A stretch of DNA of 64,000 nucleotides from Pterobdella sp. o SKG-2022 (taxonomy: Eukaryota; Annelida; Clitellata; Hirudinida; Piscicolidae). Where the stretch lies: contig OZ038320.1 in assembly GCA_964035795.1 (NCBI GenBank), positions 14,556,030-14,620,029 of the forward strand. The letters are read 5' to 3'. This document shows, piece after piece, positions 56,250 to 64,000 of this stretch; position 1 is the first letter of the stretch, and every line of letters starts with the position of its first letter. The notes under the pieces are model-generated. The model was not told the DNA's origin, did not search any database, and saw only the letters and a list, made by a program, of their open reading frames with translations. The position numbers were made by a program, and so were the translations under genes.

Positions 56250-57130
56250 ATGTGCTATGCGGTGGAAGCAAGGGCATGCTTCATTGTGGACTTCTTTTGC
56301 TCCAAAAAATTTTCATGATTATACAAAAAAGGCAATAGCCTTCAGTCTCCAACAGCTCTTGAATGGGCAGAGGGGGCTAAGAATGCCTGGGCTTTCTTCT
56401 TTTTGTTCTTTTAGGAGGTCTTGTTTTTTTGGTAGTTTTAATATTAGATCATTAAATGGGAAGAGTATGGAGTTGTTGAAGAGGGAGGTTGGTATTTGCT
56501 GTATCCAAGAAGGGGGTGGGGAGGTATGGGTTCGAAATTTCTAGGTAGTTTAAGTAGGAGGTTTAAACTATGGTGGTCTGGTAATGAAGATAAGATAGGT
56601 GGTGTAGGAATATTAGTTAGAGAGGATTAATGTATGAATGTTGGGGAAATAAATAGGATATCAGATAGGGTAATGGTAGGGGTAATTATTTTTGGTAAAA
56701 TGGTAGTAAGAATTGTTTGCGCTTATGCCCCACAATGTGAAAGATTAATGAGTGAAAAAGAGAAGTTTTATGAGGAAATGGCAAGAAGGTGTGAAGTGGA
56801 AAATGAAAATGAAGTTTTGATTTGCTTAGGAGACTTCAATGGACACATTGGCAAAGAGGTTGATAGGTTTGAAAGTGTCCATGGAAGTTTTGGAAGAGGC
56901 AAGAGAAACGTGGAGGGTAGATTGATGTTAGAATTTTGTGTTGAAAAGGGTGTGTGTGGGTAATAGTTGGTTCAAAAAGAAGGATAACAGAAAGGTTACT
57001 TTAAATGGAGGGTGTAGTGGGACAGAAATAGATTTTGTGCTGATGAAGGGTAATCAGAGAAAGTTTTTGAAGGAGATGAGAACAATTGGGAGTGAGCTCC
57101 AACACAAACTATTGAAGGTGTTTTTAGACG
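56250..57130 (+). pseudogene. RTE-type LINE endonuclease region
   Basis: FGSFNIRSLNGKSMELLKRE opens the EEP domain; after frame changes, RISDRVMVGVIIFGKMVVRI, VCAYAPQCERLMSEKEKFYE, VLICLGDFNGHIGKEVDRFE (GDFNGH) and SGTEIDFVLMKGNQRKF follow. It ends near ELQHKLLKV. The family is the same RTE group as at 61.0-61.8 kb. The RT is lacking. Confidence 0.8.
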
Positions 57131-57917
57131 GAAGATGGATTAGAAAAATCCAACAAAGCCATGCCGTAAAAGTATCTCGCCCAAAAGTATGAAAGCTTTT
57201 GAACGATAAGATAGAACCAAAATTTTTTGAAAAGGTGGAAGTTTTTTATCAAAAAAGTGATAAACGAAATGCGTGGCTGAAATGACTAATTTGTCCAAAC
57301 CGCGCGAAAAAACCTTTACCGCAAGTTTGGTACCAGTGAGTAGTATTATTCATTCAAGTTTGAATAATAGTTATAACCGTTCTAAATATAATAGTTTTGT
57401 CGTATATTTGTGTTTCGTTCTCTCTTCCTTTTTTAATTTATAACAATATATATATTTTTTTTATTCTGTTTTCGTTAGTTAATTTCTTTCATTATTCAGT
57501 TTGTAGTTAGTTTCCTTTTCTCATATAACTTTATTCTTTCTTTTTTTTAGATTCAATTTTGTTTATATTTTTGAAAATAAATATACTTTGTCTTTCAAAA
57601 AAAATAGTTTAAATTTATTTAAAATCACAATTAGTTCAATTAGAAAAAAAAATTTTTTGGCTTTATTTCCACAGATTTAGAACATGGTATATTAAATTTT
57701 TGCAAAATATTTCATGTTTGATAAAAAATTTAATTCGAATGTTTGATAATGTTTGGCTTATATTGTTTAAAGATAGTAATAAAAACAAAAATTACTCTCA
57801 ATATTAATAATTTTATAAATACAATCAATTTGACAGACTTTTTTGAAAAATTTAAATAAATTAAATTAATAATTTTCTTAAATTCAAATTCACTGCATAT
57901 TTAAAATTTCTTTACAG
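57131..57917. other. AT-rich, nothing recognised
   Basis: No coding block. If the IDH3B model is right, this is the end of its last intron. Confidence 0.3.
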
Positions 57918-57992
57918 CATCGCACCATAGATATCGGAGGCTACACCACTAATACTGATTTCACATCTGCTATCATTAAGAATCTCCATTGA
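57918..57992 (+). CDS. IDH3B: IDH3B terminal exon
   Basis: TTTACAG precedes HRTIDIGGYTTNTDFTSAII, then KNLH and TGA (57990-57992). This matches the C-terminus of beta subunits (R(T/D).DMGGYSTTTDF...VI..L). AATAAA at 58035-58040, 43 nt past the stop, is a good poly(A) signal. The preceding ~180 residues of the protein are not seen between 49154 and here. Confidence 0.8.
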   Translation, partial: HRTIDIGGYTTNTDFTSAIIKNLH

Positions 57993-58300
57993 AGATTTAT
58001 TATTTTGCTTTCAATGAATGCCGAACACTAATTAAATAAACATAGTTCGAAATTAGTAGTTTTAGATTTTCTATAGAACATCAATTTCGAGAAATATACA
58101 TTTATTCAAAAAAAACTAACTTTTGGTAAGTAATGCCTTACCATAAAAGATAAGCATGCCATACTTACCAAAACTAGCGTAGGACGACTGAGGGTCTTCT
58201 AGTTAATGTATTTATAAAAGGTACACAAATGTAAAAAAATTTTACAATCTTTTATTCAATTTTAATACTGCAAATTATTTGAACACAAAGTAATTTTATT
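57993..58300. other. 3' flank of IDH3B with MITE-like fragment
   Basis: ACATTTATTCAAAAAAAACT and TGCCTTACCATAA at 58100-58150 resemble part of the foldback MITE; weak match. Confidence 0.3.
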
Positions 58301-58302
58301 CA

Positions 58303-58342
58303 GTACAAAGCTTTTCGTTAACAAAGTAAGAATATCACACTG
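58303..58342 (-). ncRNA. Hammerhead-like motif (copy 7), strongly decayed
   Basis: The minus strand keeps UUAC..GUUAAC-GAA-AAGCUU-U-GUAC, but the core reads GUGAUAUUC and helix I is unpaired. It is positioned downstream of the coding region as in copy 1. Confidence 0.35.
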
Positions 58343-59855
58343 GCCATAGATAAATTAAAATTACAAAATATAAAATAGTAAAATAAAAAAAATGACAGTC
58401 CTTAGCAAAAATTTATTCAAAATAATCATGTAATTCCATTTTTAAATAACAAAAGGTTCTTAATGTCTCTATGGTCGTTGAGTGATGAATTAAACATTTT
58501 GATGAAATAAGCTTCCAAAATTCTTCTTTTCTTCCAATCATTCTGAGTTCTGCTCAGTACTTTCCACTTAAATTCATTAGAGGAATTTCTGGAAATGTGT
58601 TTGGCAGGTGCTGATGTGCCATTTTTTCCTTTTCCTCAGCCCATCTGATAGTTGCATTTATCTTGGTCTCGTCTACATATGTTTCTTCGAAACACTCTTT
58701 TATAAATGACATCATGAACATGGGTATTCCCATCCTTGAAGATGAAGAGGGCTCCAATCTTATGTGTAACCCAAGAAAACGAGAAATTAATTTCATCGCT
58801 AGTGTACGAATTCTATTTATCAATTTATTTGAAAATGCAAGATTCGTTTTTCGGACAAAATGAAATCTTGAAGTGAATCATCTTGTTATGCTCTGGGACA
58901 GAGAAATCTTCCTTCTTAATCTCAAATTGCCTTATAGAAATGATGAATTTATTTAGAAACCTGCTCGTTTTTATTTTTCCTTTCTCACTTCCAGTTCTTG
59001 TTCGAAATCCGATCCAATTGCAATGGCCTTAAACAAAACTCCTTCAATCATGTTTCTCTTATATTACTTTGGGCTAGCCGATGATCAATGCTTGGGCGAT
59101 TTGGTTTATTCCGCATAATTTTGAAAGTGAGTGTACCATTAACATTTCTGAAAATATGAGTGTCCAGAAGCTTCGAAAGGCTCTTCTCGATTGTGAGTCT
59201 AATGTTGGTGTGAAAGGAGTTGAAGGTGTTGTACAGTTCGTTTTCTCCATTCTTCTTTCTTTTGGCATATGTGTTATCAACGTACCTGGCATAAAAAATA
59301 GGACTCCGTAGCCCAACTTCTTTTTCCTCCATATAGTTGAAAAGCATCCAGTGATAACGGTCTCCCATTGAAACACCATGGATTTGCTTATAAAACTCCC
59401 CATTGGCTGTAAAGAAATTCTCCGTTGTGGCTTTAAGGAATAATTTAAAGAAAATCTGTCTGAAGCATAAAGAAGGAAGCTTCTCATCTTCATAAATCGT
59501 TCTCATGATAGATTCAATCCTCTTTTTCACCGGCACGTTCGTAAACAGTGATTCGATGTCATACGAGACATCTTCATCTGGCTATAGCAGAGGAAGTTTA
59601 TTATTAATGAGGGAAAAATTTGAATGTTCACAACTGTGTACTGGTTTGTAGTGAATGCTTGCAAATATTCTGCAAGAAATTCACCCAAGTTGTAAAAACA
59701 GGTATCTGACGAATCAATTATAGGCCAAATTTTCAAATTCTATTTAGTTATGTCGGAAAGTTTTTCATATTTGTGAGTTTTAGCAGTGACGAAAAAAACC
59801 TAGCTGGTTGTTGGGATGATGTTCTGATGAAACTATCTTCTTTTATGTTCTTAAG
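58303..59855 (-). pseudogene. Penelope-like family A copy 3, minus strand
   Basis: From 59790 down: AKTHKYEKLSDITK, IWPIIDSSDTCFYNLGEFLA, then MPVKKRIESIMRTIYEDEKL, EFYKQIHGVSMGDRY, PIFYARYVDNTYAKRKKNGE (motif C YVDD changed to YVDN), LLDTHIFRNVNGTL and, near 58820-58554, MFMMSFIKECFEETYVDETK and INATIRWAEEKEK of the GIY-YIG domain. Several frames are broken. It parallels the copy at 16.3-18.1 kb block for block. Confidence 0.85.
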
Positions 59856-60720
59856 GTGTCTAAAAAAGAACCCTTGAAACGATGTGAGGTTCTTAATTAT
59901 GGTATCTTCAACTTGTACGTACTTACCACCTTCAACCCCTTTGTCATAAAAGAAGATGGGTCGTTAAGCACGATAGTTTATAAGAAACCTTCAACACAGG
60001 CTTGGCTATCAATCAAAAATCGAACCAAGACCCAAAAACATGGACAAGGGGTCTCAAAAAAGCCTTGAACAGAGCCTACAACTTCTACTCTAAACTAGTC
60101 CTGTTGGAAGAAGAATCAATATATTTTTTTTTAAATTTCAAGAATGGTTTTAACAAACAAAAAATAAAAACGATAATAAAAATTACAAACCTAACACAAA
60201 ACAAGAAAAATATAAAGACCGTTCAAGATCAAAAAATGAAAAAAGAGAAAAAAACAACAAAAACATAACATGGGTATCTATTCCATATCTCAAACATCTC
60301 AATAACCCTCTAAAACAAGCCTTCAGCAATAACAATGTTAGTTTTCATACACACGCAGCCCCCAAATTGGGAAACATTATTCCACAAAAATAACATTAAT
60401 AAACTACAAGAAATTAGTTTATAAAATACACTGCAGCTGCGATCCAAACAAAAGATAGATTAGGCAAACACGAGTCAGTATAGCCACAGGGATGTCTCAA
60501 CACAAAAAGGATGTGGATTTCAAAAAACCAGATGAAAACATAAGTGGCATCTCGAAACATGCTTGAAATTGCAGCTTAGGAATTTTAAACAACAATAATT
60601 AAACTTTTCTCAGAAAAAAACAAATTACAAAAAGATCTGCTTAAGTCTAGAAATTAAAAAAAGACAACCACACAAGGTTATAATGACCCACAATTGTCAG
60701 TGAGGTTGCATGGGACCCCT
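59856..60720 (+). pseudogene. Penelope-like family B copy 2, plus strand
   Basis: PFVIKEDGSLSTIVYKKPST is the post-catalytic RT block, followed in shifting frames by GLKKALNRAYNFYS, the linker TWVSIPYLKHLNNPLKQAF with NNNVSFH, and a GIY-YIG relic LVYKIHCSCDPN..YIGQTRVSIA.RMSQHKKDV. The linker matches the minus-strand element at 2.9-4.1 kb. It starts head to head with family A copy 3. Confidence 0.7.
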
Positions 60721-60879
60721 TATTAAAAAAAATTTTTTTAAATAACCAAAGGAGGGACAAACAACAGATAAATACCTATAAGAACTTCACTATAGAAATT
60801 TTTTCTTTGTTCTTTACTGTTATTCATAATTAACCTGTATTGCGATAATCTAGCAATAACTTTAATTTCTATTGAAACT
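60721..60879. other. AT-rich spacer
   Basis: Nothing recognised. Confidence 0.3.
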
Positions 60880-61030
60880 TTTTCATCACGACAGGAAAAC
60901 TACGCTGAATATCGGGGACAAACTTGCAGAACCTTTCACTATAGGAAACGGTGTCAAGCAGGGAGATACACTAGCTCTGACACTACCGTTTTTCTTGTTG
61001 GTTCCGGCAGTAATGCCGATGTACAAATGA
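60880..61030 (+). pseudogene. Small LINE RT fragment
   Basis: TTLNIGDKLAEPFTIGNGVK and QGDTLALTLPFFL are the QGD region (RT motif B) of an RTE/Nimb-like LINE, directly followed by a different RTE. Confidence 0.6.
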
Positions 61031-61830
61031 GTAAAAACGCGGGTTCAGGGACACTCGAAAGAGTTTGATTTTGGTATAGGTGTCCATCAAGGATCAGTTC
61101 TTATACCGTTTTTTTCCTCAATAGTGCTAGATGTATTGTCTGAAAACGGAAGAAATGGTGCTCTAGATGAAATGCTTTATGCAAATGACTTGATCTCGAT
61201 GGCAGAGGCTATGTAAGAACTGGAAGCACAATTCATTTGTTGGAAAACAGCTTTTGAAAAGAAAGGATTGAAGATTAATTTTGGCAAAACAAAAGTCATG
61301 GAGAGTGGTGGTGAGGTTGTTATCTTGGCTGAGATTGATCCATTTTGTGTATGCGGTATGAGGGCTAAGGTAAATTGTGTGAGGTGCAAGACATGTAAGA
61401 AGTGGGTTCACGTGCTAGGGTAAAGTTTTTTGTAAGATGAATGTAAGTTTTAATTGCAGGCTTTGAATGAATGTTTCAAATGAGGAAGGTAATAATGTTT
61501 CAAATGGTTGTCTGAGTGAGTTGGAAAGGGTAAATGATTATTTTTATTTAGGGAACAATAAAAAATGGAGAGAAAGGAAGTCGCTAGCTGTTACACGAAA
61601 AATAGGACTGGGATTCGAAGGCATTCAAAGGTATGTCTTCAGTGTTGTTAATAAGACACACATGAACTATCAAAGAACAAATTTATAGGAATGCGCGAGG
61701 CCTTCCATGACATATAGCTCGGAAACTTGGGTGGTAAGATCCGTTGAAGAAAATTTTGAGAACAGAAAAACGGATGTTTCGAATGGTGTTCGGGAGTGCA
61801 GCTAGCTGATGGTTAGATTGGGGTTCTTAT
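61031..61830 (+). pseudogene. RTE-type LINE RT and zinc-finger fragment
   Basis: KEFDFGIGVHQGSVLIPFF, SIVLDVLSENGRNGALDEML and YANDLISMAEAM (YADD mutated), then INFGKTKVMESGGEVVILA, IDPFCVCGMRAKVNCVRCKT with CKKWVH (Cys/His finger), LSELERVNDYFYLGNN and SETWVV. The order RT - finger - C-terminus is as in the RTE at 41.7 kb, but the family is different. Confidence 0.8.
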
Positions 61831-62335
61831 TCCTAGTTGTTAGTACCCTTTAATTTGATTTTTTTTATGAAACCCATTTGGTTCACATCTCCGAAACAGT
61901 ATTATTTTGAAGTAAATTTATTTTTAATAGGAGTAAAATTTCTGTATATTTTTTAATTGAATAGATTTTCAAAAAGAGTCTCAAACAAATTCAATTTTCT
62001 TCAGTATTTTTCCACTCTAATGCTGAAATTTATAAATATTTGTTAGTACTTGAAAATGGGTTATAAAAAATGTAAAAATATGAAAACCTTAAAATTTTTC
62101 TCGTTGTTTAATTTTTGGAGTAGATTAATTTCCATGTGAGTTTTTTCGTTTAAGCTTCAGGTGTCATGAAGTTGAACTTAAATGAAAACTTGCAAATTGG
62201 ACAACTAAACCGGATTTCTGAATTTCCGTTTTTTTTTAACATGCCTATATAACGATGCTTGAAAACATCGAAACAAATATTCCATCATAACACAATAGGA
62301 TGGTATACAAGAAGGAACTTTTATTAAAAAACCAA
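61831..62335. other. AT-rich, no gene seen
   Basis: It contains a minus-strand AATAAA (plus 62320-62325) that belongs to the exon candidate next to it. Confidence 0.35.
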
Positions 62336-62427
62336 TTACAATGAATGTCTAATTCTTTCATCTAGCCGCTCGCTCAGATCTATGGACTCTTGTCTTAAAG
62401 TGGCTCCTTTGACTTTAAGAAGACCTA
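62336..62427 (-). CDS. Candidate terminal exon of an unknown minus-strand gene
   Basis: On the minus strand TTTTTTTCAAAG is followed by a frame reading GLLKVKGATLRQESIDLSER then LDERIRHSL and TAA. An AATAAA lies 11 nt past the stop. Composition (charged, few Asn/Phe) is unlike random AT-rich frames. The exon needs one base from an upstream exon, which I could not find; a strong GTAAGT donor near 62495 is in the wrong phase. It could be a pseudogene. Confidence 0.35.
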
Positions 62428-62773
62428 CTTTGAAAAAAAAAACATTAAATGATTATAATTAAATTTTAAGTACTTTATAAACACAGTAAACTTACTTTCT
62501 TATGTTTTAAATCACGCAACTTATCGCTCTATTATTATTAGTAGCCGTTTTTCTTTTAACGTAAGTGAACGTAGAATACAAGTCATATCAGATTGTTAAT
62601 AAATATTAATATGTCACTAAAGAAATTGATTCACTATATTAAAAATTCAAAAACAATATGTTCAAACATTTTTTTTTAATTTTTTATAAGTTTTTTTTCA
62701 AAAAATTACGTAAACTTGAAAAAAATATTTTCAGACATCAGTCTATTTTGTAGCTATTGAATAATTTTTTGAA
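62428..62773. other. Intergenic, AT-rich
   Basis: It holds a good minus-strand donor sequence (GTAAGT, near 62495) and should contain the promoter of the next gene; nothing else is clear. Confidence 0.3.
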
Positions 62774-63979
62774 ATGGCAGCTAAGGATATTAAGCAAAAA
62801 CTCCTAGAAGAGCAAGATAAGAATGATGTATACAAATTATACAAATAAATTGCTTTTTAAAAATAACTTATCTAAAATCACAGGCAAAAAAAAATTTAAG
62901 GCGAAAAGGAATGAAGGAAATATTTCTTTTACAGCAACTTGCGAGAGAACAATTTCAAAAACTTAGGGTCATAATTCTATAAATATAAATTCATTTTTGT
63001 TAAATATTCATAAGAACTATATAATTTTAGTTTGCGCATATCAAAGAATTACAAAGATTGAGAGAAATGCATTATGAAGACAATGAGCGACTGAGATTCA
63101 TGATCATAGAACGTAGCAGAAATATCATTAAAGAATTCGGACTTCCTAAAGAACAAAATCTTGTTTGTGAATTTTAAAATTTGAGAATCAGATTTTTAAT
63201 TTTGGAGGATAACATTTATTTTTCTATATAAACATAGGATGAAGACATGACTTTCTTGAAAAGAGATCCTAGAAGAGAATTCAGTACCCACAGTCTGGAA
63301 GAGTTTAAAACGTTTGTTATAGTTGATACATACATAATAAAATTTTTAACTCATTTCCATATTACAGAAAACCAATCAAAAATCACGAAAGAGGGGATAC
63401 AACGATGACCTTGAAGGTTTGATTTTACATTTAAAAGCGAGAATTTCATTACAAGATTAAGTGATCCAATTTTATTGATTAGGAAGATATATCAAAAGTG
63501 AAAAAAGAAAAATGCTTAAAAGAAAAAACCGAAGATAAAGATAAGACTCATGAAAGATTAGAGAAAAAAAGACATGAAAAATCAGGTGAAAAAAAAATTT
63601 TTTATTATCAAATTTTCATTATTTTCAAAAATAACAGACAAGCATAAAGAAAAAGAGAAGGTTCATGAAAGGTCAGACAGAAAAAAACATGAAAAGTCAT
63701 CTAAAAACATTGAATCAAATGAAAAATTAGACTACTTGATCAAAGATAAAAGTAAGACTCCCTTTGCTTATATGAACTCAATTCGAAATAATGATGATGA
63801 GAATGCTGACGGTTATTAATAAAAACATTATAGATACTTCGTCGAATAGTAAGCCTATTCTAAGTACACAGTCATCAATTGAACCTGCACCTTCTGCCAA
63901 TCAAGAGAAGTATAAACAGTTGTATGCAAACAATAAAAAAATCAAAACTGATCATAAAACAAAAAAAGAAAAAAATTAG
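62774..63979 (+). CDS. Lysine-rich helical protein, eight short exons, about 271 aa
   Basis: Exons 62774-62827, 62884-62967, 63031-63162, 63238-63311, 63368-63416, 63483-63585, 63638-63811 and 63834-63979 join with matching phases and GT-AG ends. The start is MAAKDIKQKLLEEQDKND. The N-terminal ~100 residues are predicted helical or coiled coil (LLQQLAREQFQKLR, FAHIKELQRLREMHYEDNER, FMIIERSRNIIKEFGLP). The C-terminal half is very Lys/Glu-rich (KVKKEKCLKEKTEDKDK, ERSDRKKHEKSSKN) and ends KKIKTDHKTKKEKN. The basic tail suggests a nuclear or nucleolar protein (inference). Introns 1-6 are 51-75 nt, but the last would be only 22 nt, so a frameshift or an alternative end DENADGY at the TAA near 63818 is possible. 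I do not recognise the family. Confidence 0.6.
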
Positions 63980-64000
63980 AATAATCTTGAATAACTTGGT

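Noticed and set aside
62480..62580. Upstream exon for the minus-strand exon at 62427
   Set aside because: A strong GTAAGT donor exists, but the frame has a stop in the needed phase.

Overview
The window is from an animal nuclear genome, most probably an aquatic invertebrate. The DNA is strongly AT-rich. Genes are split by short GT-AG introns, and most of the sequence is decayed retrotransposons: Penelope-like, RTE, CR1/L2, R2-like and an I/Ingi-like LINE, plus piggyBac relics and tRNA-derived SINEs. I saw no bacterial features and cannot name the species. All translations and alignments were done by eye.

Host genes. (1) A minus-strand ankyrin-repeat gene starts at 7849. Two exons (7849-6334, 6214-5736) give a 664-residue protein. 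In-phase exon candidates at 4715-4670, 1815-1625 and 905-1 suggest it may be longer and run off the left edge. (2) Exons of mitochondrial NAD-dependent isocitrate dehydrogenase subunit beta (IDH3B) lie on the plus strand: exons 1-5 at 38632-39703, exon 6 at 49021-49153, and a terminal exon at 57918-57992. The central exons are missing, and a 200-base N gap (49678-49877) lies in the intron after exon 6. (3) A phase 1-1 exon for a SUEL-type galactose-binding lectin domain (54164-54466) sits inside that span. (4) A complete-looking eight-exon plus-strand gene for a lysine-rich helical protein (62774-63979) ends the window.

Repeats, left to right: Penelope-like relic of family B (2.87-4.09 kb), a foldback MITE family (2.46, 4.1, 18.85 kb), a piggyBac relic (10.6-11.6 kb), a SINE (13.5 kb), a 16-bp minisatellite (14.4-15.65 kb), Penelope-like family A (16.3-18.2 kb), SINEs (21.5 and 22.5 kb), an I/Ingi-like LINE with a 2A-like peptide motif (24.5-28.9 kb), piggyBac (29.2-30.8 kb), an R2-like LINE (31.0-33.3 kb), CR1-like LINEs (33.4-36.4 kb), an RTE fragment (36.9 kb), a SINE (37.75 kb), a CR1 piece and an RTE in the large IDH3B intron (39.9-44.0 kb), a nested LINE cluster (44.2-47.8 kb), a Penelope copy between inverted repeats (47.9-48.85 kb), LINE and RTE fragments (55-57 kb), two head-to-head Penelope copies (58.3-60.7 kb) and RTE remains (60.9-61.8 kb).

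The most interesting signal is a small recurring RNA-like motif linked to the Penelope elements. It has the layout of a hammerhead ribozyme: a covarying helix I, a core in which the C3-G8 pair is replaced by U3-A8, a helix II hairpin, GAA, a palindromic AAGCUU as helix III, and a C or U just before the helix I return strand. Three well-formed and at least three decayed copies are present, one of them in a ~139-bp insertion with a target-site duplication.
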